Source: Peterkaempfera sp044755465
Lineage (GTDB): Bacteria > Actinomycetota > Actinomycetes > Streptomycetales > Streptomycetaceae
Direction: 5' to 3'
Assembly (NCBI RefSeq): GCF_044755465.1
Contig: NZ_JBIVRB010000001.1
Span: forward strand, 248,001 to 312,000
DNA length: 64,000 nt
Positions 34,749 through 46,254 of the stretch are shown one piece after another. Every line of letters begins with the position of its first letter. The stretch's first letter is position 1. Both the position numbers and the translations under genes were made by a program. The notes under the pieces were generated by a model. That model was not told the origin of the DNA. It was given only the letters and a program-made list of their open reading frames with translations, and made no database searches.

Positions 34749-35022
34749 TGAGGCCGCCGGTGTCGGACCGGGGCGGCCGTCGAGCCGCTGAGTGCCCATT
34801 TGAGAGCAGTTGGCCCCCCGCCTGAGTATCGGGACATGTGCGGAGGGGATTCAGTGCGGCACATCCGCTCTCAGGGGCTGGCAAACGCCCGTCTATGTCG
34901 GCCGTACCGGTAGACTGGAGGCAATACACCGCCGCTTGCGGTTCTGAGACGAACGCCGTGGCCGCGTTACGCCTGCCCGCCGGGTGGGGGTGCGGCTCGT
35001 GCTGTGCCAGAAAGGGCGCTTC

Positions 35023-37029
35023 GTGGCCGATTCCGGCAACTCCCACCAGTCCCCCGAGACCTCCGACTCCACTCCCGGCAACGGGAGGTCCTACGACGCC
35101 AGCGCGATCACGGTCCTCGAAGGGCTCGAAGCCGTCCGCAAGCGCCCCGGCATGTACATCGGCTCCACCGGTGAGCGCGGCCTGCACCACCTCGTCTCCG
35201 AGGTCGTCGACAACTCGGTCGACGAGGCGCTGGCCGGTTACGCGGACACCATCGACGTCACGATCCTCAGCGACGGCGCCGTGCGGGTGGTCGACAACGG
35301 CCGTGGCATCCCGGTCGACGTGGAGAAGTCGACCGGCAAGCCGGCCGTGGAGGTCGTGCTGACCGTACTGCACGCGGGAGGCAAGTTCGGCGGCGGCGGC
35401 TACGCCGTCTCCGGCGGGCTGCACGGCGTGGGCGTCTCGGTGGTGAACGCCCTGTCCAGCCGGCTCTCGGTCGAGGTCAGGCGGGACGGCTACCGCTGGA
35501 CGCAGGACTACGAGCTCGGCGCCCCCACCGCCCCGCTGGCGCGGAACGAGGAGACCGCGGAGACCGGCACCTCGGTCACCTTCTGGGCCGACCCGGACAT
35601 CTTCGAGACCACCGAATACTCCTTCGAGACGCTGTCCCGGCGGTTCCAGGAGATGGCGTTCCTCAACCGGGGCCTGACCATCCGCCTCACCGACGAGCGC
35701 CCCGAGCACTTCGACGAGGAGGACAAGCCGCGTACCGTCACGTACCACTACGAGGGCGGCATCTCGGACTTCGTCCGGTACCTCAACTCCCGCAAGGGCG
35801 AGCTGGTCCACCCGACCGTCATCGACTTCGACGCCGAGGACCGGGACCGGATGATCTCGGTCGAGGTCGCGATGCAGTGGAACAGCTCCTACACCGAGGG
35901 CGTCTACTCCTTCGCGAACACCATCCACACCCATGAGGGCGGTACGCACGAGGAGGGCTTCCGGGCGGCGCTGACCGGCCTGGTCAACCGCTACGCGCGG
36001 GAGAAGAAGCTGCTCCGCGAGAAGGACGACAACCTCACCGGCGAGGACATCCGCGAGGGTCTCACCGCGATCATCTCGGTGAAGCTGGGCGAGCCGCAGT
36101 TCGAGGGCCAGACCAAGACCAAGCTGGGCAACACCGAGGCCAAGACCTACGTGCAGAAGGTCGTGCACGAGCACCTCAACGACTGGCTGGACCGCAACCC
36201 CACCGAGGCGTCGGACATCATCCGCAAGTCCATCCAGGCGGCCACCGCCCGGGTGGCGGCCCGCAAGGCGCGCGACCTGACCCGCCGCAAGGGCCTGCTG
36301 GAGAGCGCGTCGCTGCCGGGCAAGCTCTCGGACTGCCAGAGCAAGGACCCGTCCGAGTGCGAGATCTTCATCGTGGAGGGCGACTCCGCGGGCGGCTCGG
36401 CCAAGTCCGGCCGTGACCCCCGGGTGCAGGCGATCCTCCCGATCCGCGGCAAGATCCTCAACGTGGAGAAGGCCCGGATCGACCGGGTGCTACAGAACAC
36501 CGAGGTCCAGGCGCTGATCTCGGCCTTCGGCTGCGGCATCCACGAGGACTTCGACATCGAGAAGCTGCGGTATCACAAGATCGTGCTGATGGCCGACGCC
36601 GACGTCGACGGCCAGCACATCCGCACCCTGCTGCTCACCCTGCTGTTCCGCTTCATGCGGCCGCTGGTCGAGGCCGGCCATGTGTATCTGGCCCAGCCCC
36701 CGCTGTTCAAGATCAAGTGGGGCAAGGAAGACTTCGAGTACGTCTACTCCGACCGCGAGCGCGACGCCGTGATCCAGGCGGGGGCGGCGGCCGGCCGCCG
36801 GCTGCCCAAGGAGGACGCGATCCAGCGCTTCAAGGGCCTGGGCGAGATGAACGCCGAGGAGCTGCGGATCACCACCATGGACCAGGAGCACCGGGTGCTG
36901 CTCCAGGTCACCCTGGAGGACGCCGCCCGCGCCGACGACCTGTTCTCGGTCCTGATGGGCGAGGACGTCGAGGCCCGCCGATCCTTCATCCAGCGCAACG
37001 CCAAGGACGTCCGCTTCCTGGACGTCTGA
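35023..37029 (+). CDS. gyrB: DNA gyrase subunit B
   Basis: This 668-residue ATPase subunit of gyrase drives negative supercoiling. The GHKL ATPase domain has EVVDNSVDEALAGYADTIDV, DNGRGIPVDV and GLHGVGVSVVNALSS. The TOPRIM domain has EGDSAGGSAKSGRD and ADADVDGQHI. The C-terminal end has QRFKGLGEMNAEELRITTMD. The GTG at 35023 (VADSGNS) follows AAAGGG and matches the Streptomyces start; the upstream ATG-like start at 34984 is not needed. The 274-base region before it carries a possible -10 TAGACT at 34911-34916 without a good -35. gyrA follows after 53 bases. Confidence 0.98.
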   Translation: MADSGNSHQSPETSDSTPGNGRSYDASAITVLEGLEAVRKRPGMYIGSTGERGLHHLVSEVVDNSVDEALAGYADTIDVTILSDGAVRVVDNGRGIPVDVEKSTGKPAVEVVLTVLHAGGKFGGGGYAVSGGLHGVGVSVVNALSSRLSVEVRRDGYRWTQDYELGAPTAPLARNEETAETGTSVTFWADPDIFETTEYSFETLSRRFQEMAFLNRGLTIRLTDERPEHFDEEDKPRTVTYHYEGGISDFVRYLNSRKGELVHPTVIDFDAEDRDRMISVEVAMQWNSSYTEGVYSFANTIHTHEGGTHEEGFRAALTGLVNRYAREKKLLREKDDNLTGEDIREGLTAIISVKLGEPQFEGQTKTKLGNTEAKTYVQKVVHEHLNDWLDRNPTEASDIIRKSIQAATARVAARKARDLTRRKGLLESASLPGKLSDCQSKDPSECEIFIVEGDSAGGSAKSGRDPRVQAILPIRGKILNVEKARIDRVLQNTEVQALISAFGCGIHEDFDIEKLRYHKIVLMADADVDGQHIRTLLLTLLFRFMRPLVEAGHVYLAQPPLFKIKWGKEDFEYVYSDRERDAVIQAGAAAGRRLPKEDAIQRFKGLGEMNAEELRITTMDQEHRVLLQVTLEDAARADDLFSVLMGEDVEARRSFIQRNAKDVRFLDV

Positions 37030-37082
37030 CCCCCCGAGGTCGGACGCCAGGACAGCAGCGCGCGAAAGGAAACTGACCAGCA

Positions 37083-39755
<2,673 letters not shown>

Positions 39756-39778
39756 GCCTCGGCTTCCCAGTCGACACT

Positions 39779-39821
39779 GGCCGGACAGCGCGTCCGCGAC
39801 TCGTCGCGGCGCTGTCCGGCC
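39779..39821 (+). terminator. Terminator after gyrA
   Basis: A 13-bp stem (39779-39791 with 39809-39821) encloses an inner 5-bp stem CGCGA/TCGCG on a 4-base loop. It begins 23 bases after the gyrA stop. Confidence 0.88.
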
Positions 39822-39921
39822 GGTCGGCTGACCGCCGCCGGGTGGCTTGTCCGGTGCGGAACCATCTGGACTGACCAGGGCGGAGACAGCCGGCCTGGAG
39901 GGGAACTGCGGGAGGACCAGG

Positions 39922-40647
39922 GTGAGTGGAGCCACGGGCGCTGCGGGCGGCGGAGCCGCCGGGGGCCGACAGGGGTCCGCGCAGGCCAGGAGCCAGGGGG
40001 GCCACCAGGCCCCCGGTGCGGGACATCGGGCTCCGGGCGAGTACCCGGGGGCCACGACCTCTGGTGTCGCCGCCGCCCAGGGGCCGGGCACCGGCGGGTA
40101 CGGCTACCCCCAGCCGCCGCAGACGCCGCCGCCTGCGGCCCCCGGCGCTGCCGAGTACTCGACACCGACCACCTACGCCAAGGGCCAGACCACACCGGCC
40201 CACGGCACCCGGACGGGCGGCTCGGCCGGGCGCCGGTCCGCCGGCGCCCCGGTGACCGTCGGCGGCACGGCGCGGACCCGCAAGGCGCGGCTGCGGGTGA
40301 CCAAGGTCGACCCGTGGTCGGTGATGAAGGTGAGCTTCCTGCTCTCCATCGCGCTGGGCGTGGTCACCATCGTGGCGGCGTGCGTGCTGTGGATGGTGCT
40401 CGACGGGATGGGCGTCTTCGAGTCGGTGGGCAAGACGCTCAAGGAGGTCACCGGCTCCGACAGCGACCCGCAGGGCTTCGACCTCCAGGCGTTCCTGGGC
40501 TTCGGCAAGGTGTTCATGGTCACCACGATCATCGCGGTGGTCGATGTGGTGCTGATGACGGCCCTGGCCACGCTGGGTGCCTTCATCTACAACACGGCGG
40601 CCGGGTTCTCCGGCGGCGTCGAGGTGACCCTCGCCGAGGAGGAGTGA
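39922..40647 (+). CDS. DUF3566 family membrane protein
   Basis: This 241-residue protein has a Gly/Ala/Pro/Gln-rich tail of about 120 residues and then the DUF3566 domain: RKARLRVTKVDPWSVMKVSF, a membrane helix (LSIALGVVTIVAACVLWMVL), an outside loop, and a second helix (VFMVTTIIAVVDVVLMTALA) ending near TLGAFIYNTAAGFSGGVEVT. The GTG at 39922 has GGGAGGACC upstream. Location directly after gyrA is conserved in actinobacteria (Rv0007). The role is unknown; a link to the divisome is only a guess from context. Confidence 0.92.
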   Translation: MSGATGAAGGGAAGGRQGSAQARSQGGHQAPGAGHRAPGEYPGATTSGVAAAQGPGTGGYGYPQPPQTPPPAAPGAAEYSTPTTYAKGQTTPAHGTRTGGSAGRRSAGAPVTVGGTARTRKARLRVTKVDPWSVMKVSFLLSIALGVVTIVAACVLWMVLDGMGVFESVGKTLKEVTGSDSDPQGFDLQAFLGFGKVFMVTTIIAVVDVVLMTALATLGAFIYNTAAGFSGGVEVTLAEEE

Positions 40648-40786
40648 GCACTCGCTGAGCCCCTGGTGGGCCGCTGAACCCCCGTGGGCCCGGTCCGGCA
40701 CTCCGCCGGGCCGGGCCCGCCGCTTTCGCGCCGCGCTGAGCTGCGCTTTGTGATCGGCGGCGGCTGGCGGCGCGCGGCTGCGGATT

Positions 40787-40815
40787 TTGGCGTTCGGCCG
40801 TCGATCCGCTAATCT
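40787..40815 (+). promoter_or_regulatory. Promoter of tRNA-Ile
   Basis: TTGGCG (40787-40792) and TAATCT (40810-40815) are spaced by 17 bases, a good match to a vegetative promoter. Transcription would begin about 7 bases before the mature tRNA. Confidence 0.7.
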
Positions 40816-40828
40816 TTCAGTGCAGCGC

Positions 40829-40902
40829 GGGGCTATAGCTCAGACGGTTAGAGCGCTTCCCTGATAAGGAAGAGGCCATAGGTTCAAGTCCTATTAGCCC
40901 CA
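40829..40902 (+). tRNA. tRNA-Ile (GAT)
   Basis: The 74-base gene folds as a full cloverleaf: acceptor GGGGCTA pairs with TAGCCCC, the anticodon loop CTGATAA gives anticodon GAT (40863-40865), and the T loop is GGTTCAAGTCC. The discriminator is A and no CCA is encoded. Confidence 0.97.
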
Positions 40903-41209
40903 CCCGCGAGACTCAGGGCCGGATGCCATCAGGTGTCCGGCCCTGAGTCGTTTTCAAGGCCCGGTGGGGGCAGGCAGGGTGGCCGTTCGGCCCTCACGGC
41001 GTCAGGGACGTGCTGCGGACGGGCGGTTGACAGGGTCGGCCTCGACGGCCGTTGGGACACAAGTGTGTATCATCGGCCGCACGGCGGTTGCCACCACGGC
41101 CGCCGGTTCGCACTCGCACACACGCGGACCCCGCTGGGCCGGGCGCAGTCCTCACCGGCCGCGAGAGCCCGGCGGAGCCCCCAGACATTAAGAAGGACGA
41201 GGTCGCGCG
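40903..41209. other. tRNA-Ile to DLW-39 gap
   Basis: Apart from the terminator at 40911-40948, this 307-base stretch has no supported gene. TTGACA (41027-41032) and TATCAT (41068-41073) occur but are 35 bases apart and cannot form one promoter. A leader of about 130 bases therefore probably precedes the DLW-39 gene. Confidence 0.5.
40911..40948 (+). terminator. Terminator after tRNA-Ile
   Basis: A perfect 13-bp stem (40911-40923 with 40936-40948) encloses a 12-base loop and is followed by CGTTTTC. It begins 8 bases after the tRNA. Confidence 0.88.
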
Positions 41210-41347
41210 GTGAAGAAGCTCCTCCTGATCGCCCTGGCCGCCCTCGGCGGTTACTTCGTGTACCGCCAGGTCCAGGCCGACCGCGCAGAGCAGGACCTGT
41301 GGACCGAGGCCACCGACCCGGTTCCGACCGGCGCGGGCGCCCGCTGA
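41210..41347 (+). CDS. DLW-39 family micro-protein
   Basis: This 45-residue protein is below the length cut-off of most gene finders. It starts at GTG 41210, with AAGGACGAGG upstream, and reads KKLLLIALAALGGYFVYRQV, then QADRAEQDLWTEATDPV. It has a short N-terminal membrane helix and the invariant Asp-Leu-Trp motif that names the actinobacterial DLW-39 family. Its conserved place near gyrA and the tRNA-Ile/tRNA-Ala pair supports the call. Function is unknown. Confidence 0.9.
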   Translation: MKKLLLIALAALGGYFVYRQVQADRAEQDLWTEATDPVPTGAGAR

Positions 41348-41518
41348 GCGGGTCGCCTCCCAGGATTCCCACGACTGCCCCGGCCGCCCGGCCGGGGTTT
41401 CGTCGTCTCCGGCGGCCGGCGGCGGGGTTCGTACGCGGTGCCCGTCCCCGGTGCTCGTACGCGGTGGCGGTGTTCGTGTGCGGGTGCCCCTGTGCCGGGC
41501 GGGCGGGTCGCCGGCGGT

Positions 41519-41534
41519 TGTTTCACGTGAAACA
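41519..41534. other. parS site 9 (perfect), far side of oriC
   Basis: The perfect TGTTTCACGTGAAACA lies 11 kb beyond oriC on the gyrA side, between DLW-39 and tRNA-Ala in an otherwise empty 300-base gap. The other eight sites are on the parAB side. Confidence 0.95.
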
Positions 41535-41647
41535 GCCACCGCTCCGGGGGCGATCCGGGCATCCGGGCGAGGCGGGCCGGATACCTGCTCAAGATTGGGT
41601 CCGCGACCGGGTACCCTGGTGCCCGGCGGATCTTCCGGGACCGCCGA

Positions 41648-41720
41648 GGGGCCTTAGCTCAGTTGGTAGAGCGCCGTCTTTGCATGGCGGATGTCAGGGG
41701 TTCGACTCCCCTAGGCTCCA
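41648..41720 (+). tRNA. tRNA-Ala (TGC)
   Basis: The 73-base gene has acceptor GGGGCCT pairing with AGGCTCC (one G-U), D arm AGCTCAGTTGGTAGAGC, anticodon TGC (41681-41683) in loop TTTGCAT, and T loop GGTTCGACTCC. No CCA is encoded. Confidence 0.97.
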
Positions 41721-41759
41721 CGCTCCGAGCGCCGTACGGCGCCGTGCATCCTTCCGTCC

Positions 41760-41791
41760 GAGCCCCGGTCCGCAGCACGCGGCCGGGGCTC
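41760..41791 (+). terminator. Terminator after tRNA-Ala
   Basis: Nine base pairs (GAGCCCCGG, 41760-41768, with CCGGGGCTC, 41783-41791) continue into an inner CCGC/GCGG stem after a one-base bulge. It lies 39 bases beyond the tRNA. Confidence 0.75.
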
Positions 41792-41837
41792 CGGCGTGTC
41801 CATGGTCGGCCGGCCGGTGGACGGGTAGCAGCCCGGT

Positions 41838-43349
41838 ATGAGCGAACGACCACCGCTGCACTGCCTGGTCACCGGCGCGACCGGCTATCTCGGCGGCCGA
41901 CTGGTGCCCGAACTGCTGGCGGCGGGCCACCGGGTCCGCTGCCTGGTCCGTACCCCGGCCAAGCTGCGCGACCAGCCCTGGGCCGACCGGGTGGAGGTGG
42001 TACGCGGCGATGTCACCGACCCGGAGTCGCTGCGCACCGCCCTGGCCGGCATGGACACCGCCCACTACCTGGTGCACGCGCTGGGCACCGGCCGGTCCTT
42101 CGAGGAGACCGACCGCGTCGCGGCCCGCCTCTTCGCCGAGGCGGCCCGCGCCGCCGGAGTGCGGCGGATCGTCTACCTGGGCGGCCTGACCCCCGCCGGA
42201 GTCCCGGAGCAGCGGCTCTCCCCGCATCTGCGCTCCCGGGCCGAGGTCGGCCGCATCCTGCTGGAGTCCGGGGTGCCCACGGCGGTGCTGCGCGCCGCCG
42301 TGATCATCGGCTCCGGCTCGGCGTCCTTCGAGATGCTGCGCTACCTCAGCGAGCGGCTGCCCGTGATGGTCACCCCGACCTGGGTGGACACCCGCATCCA
42401 GCCGGTGGCGGTGCGCGATGTGCTGCGGCTGCTGGTGGCCGCCGTCGAGCTGCCGCCCGAGGTGAACCGCACCTTCGACATCGGCGGCCCCGAGGTGCTG
42501 ACGTACCGCGAGATGATGCGCCGGTACGCGGCCGTCGCCGGGTTGCGCCGCCGGGTGGTCCTCCCGGTGCCGGTGCTCAGCCCCGGGCTCTCCAGCCACT
42601 GGGTGGGCCTGGTGACCCCCGTACCGAACTCGATCGCCCGGCCGCTGGTGGAGTCGCTGCGCCATGAGGTGGTCTGCACCGAGCACGACATCGCCCGCTA
42701 TGTGCCCGACCCGCCCGGCGGCCCGCTCGGCTTCGACCGGGCGGTGGAGCTGGCGCTGAAGCGCATCCGGGAGGCGGACGTGGCCACCCGCTGGTCGTCG
42801 GCCTCGGTGCCGGGAGCGCCCAGCGACCCGCTGCCCACCGACCCGGACTGGGCGGGCGGCAGCCTCTACCGCGATCTGCGCGAGCGGGCGACCGCTGCCT
42901 CGCCGGAGGCGCTGTGGCGGGTGATCGAGGGCATCGGCGGCGAGAACGGCTGGTACTCCTTCCCGCTCGCCTGGGCGGTGCGGGGCTGGCTGGACCGGCT
43001 GGTCGGCGGGGTAGGGCTGCGCCGGGGGCGGCGGGACCCGCAGCGGCTGCGGGTGGGCGACTCGCTGGACTTCTGGCGGGTGGAGGAGGTGCTGCCCGGT
43101 CGGCTGCTGCGGCTGCGGGCGGAGATGCGGCTGCCCGGTCTGGCCTGGCTGGAGCTGGTCTGCGAGCCGGACGGGGCGGGTGGGGCCCGCTACCGGCAGC
43201 GGGCGCTGTTCCACCCGCACGGGCTGGCCGGGCACGCGTACTGGTGGAGCGTGGCGCCGTTCCACGCGGCGGTCTTCGGCGGCATGGCCCGCAACATCAC
43301 CGCGACGGCGGCGGCCGAGCAGCGCGCGCTGGACGGCGGCCGGGGCTGA
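41838..43349 (+). CDS. NAD(P)-binding SDR-type protein fused to DUF2867
   Basis: This 503-residue protein has an N-terminal extended-SDR Rossmann domain (residues 1-300) with VTGATGYLGGRLVPELLAAG as the nucleotide-binding motif and the VRGDVTDPESL segment. The C-terminal DUF2867 domain (about 330-500) has SPEALWRVIEGIGGENGWYS and FWRVEEVLPGRLLRLRAEMR. Enzymes of this fusion are called NAD(P)H-binding or UDP-sugar-like epimerases; no substrate is known. The ATG at 41838 begins MSERPPLHCL. The gene stands alone between tRNA-Ala and the convergent DUF5324 gene, in a part of the locus that varies among streptomycetes. Confidence 0.88.
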   Translation: MSERPPLHCLVTGATGYLGGRLVPELLAAGHRVRCLVRTPAKLRDQPWADRVEVVRGDVTDPESLRTALAGMDTAHYLVHALGTGRSFEETDRVAARLFAEAARAAGVRRIVYLGGLTPAGVPEQRLSPHLRSRAEVGRILLESGVPTAVLRAAVIIGSGSASFEMLRYLSERLPVMVTPTWVDTRIQPVAVRDVLRLLVAAVELPPEVNRTFDIGGPEVLTYREMMRRYAAVAGLRRRVVLPVPVLSPGLSSHWVGLVTPVPNSIARPLVESLRHEVVCTEHDIARYVPDPPGGPLGFDRAVELALKRIREADVATRWSSASVPGAPSDPLPTDPDWAGGSLYRDLRERATAASPEALWRVIEGIGGENGWYSFPLAWAVRGWLDRLVGGVGLRRGRRDPQRLRVGDSLDFWRVEEVLPGRLLRLRAEMRLPGLAWLELVCEPDGAGGARYRQRALFHPHGLAGHAYWWSVAPFHAAVFGGMARNITATAAAEQRALDGGRG

Positions 43350-43360
43350 GCCCGGTGGTC

Positions 43361-43425
43361 ACGGCGGTCCCGGTGGTCACGGCGGTGGGGCGGCCGACTG
43401 TGCGGTGGGGCGGCCGACTGTGGGC
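43361..43425 (+). repeat. Short direct repeats after the SDR gene
   Basis: CGGTGGTCACGGCGGT-like units and GGGGCGGCCGACTGTG each occur twice in tandem just after the stop. They look like simple slippage products and have no obvious role. Confidence 0.6.
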
Positions 43426-43517
43426 GGGGTGTACGGCGGCCGGGCCGGGCATGGCGGTGGGGCGGGCCCCCTCGCGGGCTCCGCCCCACCGCCGCTCCGG
43501 CGCCGGGTCGCCGCGGC

Positions 43518-44288
43518 CTACGGCCGCTCCTCGCCGTCCGCGTCCTGCCCGCCCCGGAACTCGGGGTCCGACGGCATGGAGCCGTCGACCGTGTTGCCCA
43601 GGGTGGCGGCGTCGGCGGCCGTGAGACCGGTCGCGGAGACCGAGTGCACCCGGTCCGAGGGCCGGGCGGTGTGCTCGGCGGGCGGCTCGACCAGCCACTC
43701 CGGGCTGCTCTGCCGGCGCCACCACTTCCAGGCCGCGAAGCCGCCGCCGGCCGCCAGGCCGACCAGCAGCAGCCGCTTGGTCACCCGGCCGCACCGCTGC
43801 CGCCGTGCGTGCCGGTTGGCCAGCTTCTCGACCTCGGCGGCCGTCACCTGGCCGCGCAGCACCGCCAGGACCGCCGCGCTGCGCGCCTGCGCCTCCTGGG
43901 CGACCGGTGCGGCCGCCGTCCTGGCGTCCTCCATGAAGGAGGAGAAGGCGGGGGTGGCGGTGGCGCGGGCCTGCTGGGCGGCCGCGACGGCGGCGTCCAG
44001 GGCGGTCAGCGCGGTCTCCCGGGTGCGCTGGGCGGCGCGCGCCGCCGCCACCTCGACCTGGGGCGGCACGCTGCCCCTGGCCTGCTCCACCCGGGGTGCC
44101 AGGTGCTGGTCATAGGTGCTGCGGGCCGTGCAGCGGGCCTGGGCGGCGGCTGCCTCCACCTTGGGTGCCAGTCGGCGGCGGGCGCCGTCCGCGTACTGCG
44201 CAGCCGTGTCCTTGGCGGTGGCGGCATACGGCGCCAGGGTGTCCCGGGTCTTTCCGGCAGCATCGCGGGCTGCGTCCAAGCGGGTCAC
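43518..44288 (-). CDS. DUF5324 family membrane-associated helical protein
   Basis: This 256-residue protein is mostly alanine-rich helix (residues 1-160; LDAARDAAGKTRDTLAPYAA and similar), likely an extended coiled coil. One short membrane segment lies near 170-185 (RLLLVGLAAGGGFAAWKWW), and the C-terminal tail is acidic and disordered. The GTG at 44288 follows GAGGAGGATC. DUF5324 is found in streptomycetes next to the peptidyl-prolyl isomerase; the function is unknown. It is divergent from the cyclophilin gene. Confidence 0.85.
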   Translation of the reverse strand: MTRLDAARDAAGKTRDTLAPYAATAKDTAAQYADGARRRLAPKVEAAAAQARCTARSTYDQHLAPRVEQARGSVPPQVEVAAARAAQRTRETALTALDAAVAAAQQARATATPAFSSFMEDARTAAAPVAQEAQARSAAVLAVLRGQVTAAEVEKLANRHARRQRCGRVTKRLLLVGLAAGGGFAAWKWWRRQSSPEWLVEPPAEHTARPSDRVHSVSATGLTAADAATLGNTVDGSMPSDPEFRGGQDADGEERP

Positions 44289-44540
44289 AAGATCCTCCTC
44301 CTCGGTGGCATCCGGTCTGTCACCTGTCCACCTGTTTGAAGATCATGCATGGGGTATCGCGCCCCGGCATGCCGAAATAGGCCGTATGCGGCGGTTGCGG
44401 CCTTATGCGGGTCCGCTCGCCGGGGCGGCGGCGGGTGGGTGCCGGGTCACGGTTCCGGCCGGCAGGGCATGCTTGCGGCTCGCCTCTCCGCCGGACGTGC
44501 GAGGATTCTTCTGTCAGTGACGTATGTAGGAAGGCGCATC

Positions 44541-45065
44541 GTGGCCGAGGAACTGTTCGCCACCCTCAAGACCAACCGCGGCGACATCGTGATCAAGCTC
44601 TTCCCGAACCACGCCCCCAAGACGGTGGCCAACTTCGTCGAGCTGGCCGAGGGCAGCCGCAAGTGGACCGACCCCAACACCGGGCAGTCGAGCACCGAGC
44701 CGCTGTACAACGGCACGGTGTTCCACCGGGTGATCTCCGGGTTCATGATCCAGGGCGGCGACCCGCTGGGCACCGGTACCGGTGGCCCGGGTTACAGCTT
44801 CGCCGACGAGTTCCACCCGGAGCTGTCGTTCGACCGTCCGTACCTGCTGGCCATGGCCAACGCCGGTCCGGGCACCAACGGGTCGCAGTTCTTCGTGACG
44901 GTGGCCCCGACCACCTGGCTGACCCGCAAGCACAGCATCTTCGGCGAGGTCGCCGACGAGGCGAGCCGGCGGGTCGTGGACGCCATCGCCACCACGCCGA
45001 CCCGGCCGGGCGACCGCCCGCTGGAGGACGTGGTGATCGAGTCCGTGAAGATCACCCGCCGCTGA
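44541..45065 (+). CDS. ppiA: Peptidyl-prolyl cis-trans isomerase, cyclophilin type
   Basis: This 174-residue cytoplasmic foldase has the cyclophilin core: NHAPKTVANFVELAEG, the catalytic FHRVISGFMIQGGDPLGTGT, the FADEFHPEL segment, LAMANAGPGTNGSQFFVT and HSIFGEV. Conserved Arg, Phe, Gln and His residues are all present. The GTG at 44541 has TAGGAAGG upstream; the longer frame back to 44349 is unlikely. The position matches Rv0009 (ppiA) of M. tuberculosis. Confidence 0.96.
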   Translation: MAEELFATLKTNRGDIVIKLFPNHAPKTVANFVELAEGSRKWTDPNTGQSSTEPLYNGTVFHRVISGFMIQGGDPLGTGTGGPGYSFADEFHPELSFDRPYLLAMANAGPGTNGSQFFVTVAPTTWLTRKHSIFGEVADEASRRVVDAIATTPTRPGDRPLEDVVIESVKITRR

Positions 45066-45155
45066 TCCCCGGCTCGGTGACCGGTCCCGGCGGTGCGCTG
45101 TCACCGCCGGGACCGGCCGCCCTCCGGCGAGGTACGGAGTACGGCCGCGCCCGAC

Positions 45156-45216
45156 CCGGAACACGGCACCACCGGAACACGACGCCACCACGCCACCACC
45201 GGAACACGGCACCACC
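45156..45216 (+). repeat. 18-bp direct repeats before the rhomboid gene
   Basis: CCGGAACACGGCACCACC occurs identically at 45156-45173 and 45199-45216, with a degenerate copy overlapping between them. The array ends at the ribosome site of the rhomboid gene and lies in its mRNA leader. Confidence 0.8.
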
Positions 45217-45232
45217 GAGGAGGTAGCCCGCG

Positions 45233-46210
45233 ATGCTCCCCGACGAGGGCCGTCGTCCCGACAACTGGGCCCAGCAGCCCCCGCAGCAGCCGTCCTGGCC
45301 GCCGCAGCCCCCGGCGCCGCCGCAGCCGGCCGTGCCGCCGCAGGGTGCGGGGGTGCAGCGCTGCTACCGCCACCCGGCGCATGAGACGGGTGTCGCCTGC
45401 ACCCGCTGCGGGCGGCCGATCTGCCCGCTCTGCATGGTGAACGCCTCGGTGGGCTTCCACTGCCCGGAGTGTGTGCACGGCGGCCCGCAGGAGGGTCGGC
45501 CGGGTGCCCCGCAGGGGGTCCGGCAGGTCCGGACGGCTCCGGGCAGTCGGCTGCCCCATGATCCGGCGCTGGTCACCAAGGTGCTGATCGGGATCAATGC
45601 CGCCCTGTTCCTGCTGGTGCAGCTGCTGGGGCCGTCGTTCCAATACCAGCTGGTCCTGGTGGGCAAGGTCTTCGACCAGGGCGAGCTGGTGGGCGTGGCG
45701 ACCGGGCCCGGCCAGTGGTACCGGCTGATCACCGCCGCCTTCATGCACTGGTCCTGGTGGCATCTGGGGCTGAACATGCTGTCGCTGTGGTGGATCGGCC
45801 CGCAGTTGGAGAACGCGCTGGGGCGGCTGCGCTATCTGGCGCTGTACCTGGTGTCGGCGCTGGCGGGCAGCGCGCTGTCGTACCTGGTGGCCGGGGCGGC
45901 GGTGAACACGGCCGGTGCCTCCGGCGCCATCTTCGGCCTGCTGGGCGCCACCGTGGTGCTGCACCGGCTGAACGGCTACCCGCTCGGCCCGATCATGGCC
46001 ATGGTGGGCTTCAACCTGGTCCTGACCTTCTCGATAGCCGGCATCGACTGGCGGGCGCACATCGGCGGTCTGGTGGCCGGTGCGCTGACCACGCTGGGCA
46101 TGGTGCGCGCCCCGGCCGATCGGCGGGGGCTGCAGGGGGCGTCGGCGGCGGCGGTGGTGCTGGTCTCGCTGGCGCTGGTGGTGCTGGGGACGATCCGGGT
46201 CAACGGCTGA
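45233..46210 (+). CDS. Rhomboid family intramembrane serine protease
   Basis: This 325-residue protein has a Pro/Gln-rich tail, then a B-box-like zinc module (CYRHPAHETGVACTRCGRPI, CPLC, CPEC, about residues 43-82). A six-helix rhomboid core follows, with HLGLNMLSLWWIGPQLE, the catalytic serine in GASGAIFG (Ser230) and the catalytic histidine in WRAHIGGL (His276). It cleaves membrane helices of unknown substrates. The ATG at 45233 has GAGGAGG upstream. Repeats occupy the leader, and an additional DnaA-box cluster follows the stop. Confidence 0.94.
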   Translation: MLPDEGRRPDNWAQQPPQQPSWPPQPPAPPQPAVPPQGAGVQRCYRHPAHETGVACTRCGRPICPLCMVNASVGFHCPECVHGGPQEGRPGAPQGVRQVRTAPGSRLPHDPALVTKVLIGINAALFLLVQLLGPSFQYQLVLVGKVFDQGELVGVATGPGQWYRLITAAFMHWSWWHLGLNMLSLWWIGPQLENALGRLRYLALYLVSALAGSALSYLVAGAAVNTAGASGAIFGLLGATVVLHRLNGYPLGPIMAMVGFNLVLTFSIAGIDWRAHIGGLVAGALTTLGMVRAPADRRGLQGASAAAVVLVSLALVVLGTIRVNG

Positions 46211-46254
46211 CCGGCCACGGGCGGGTCCGGGCTGGGCGGGCTTGATCCCCAGCG

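Noticed and set aside
41027..41073. TTGACA and TATCAT upstream of the DLW-39 gene as a promoter
   Set aside because: The spacing is 35 bases, far from the 17-18 needed.
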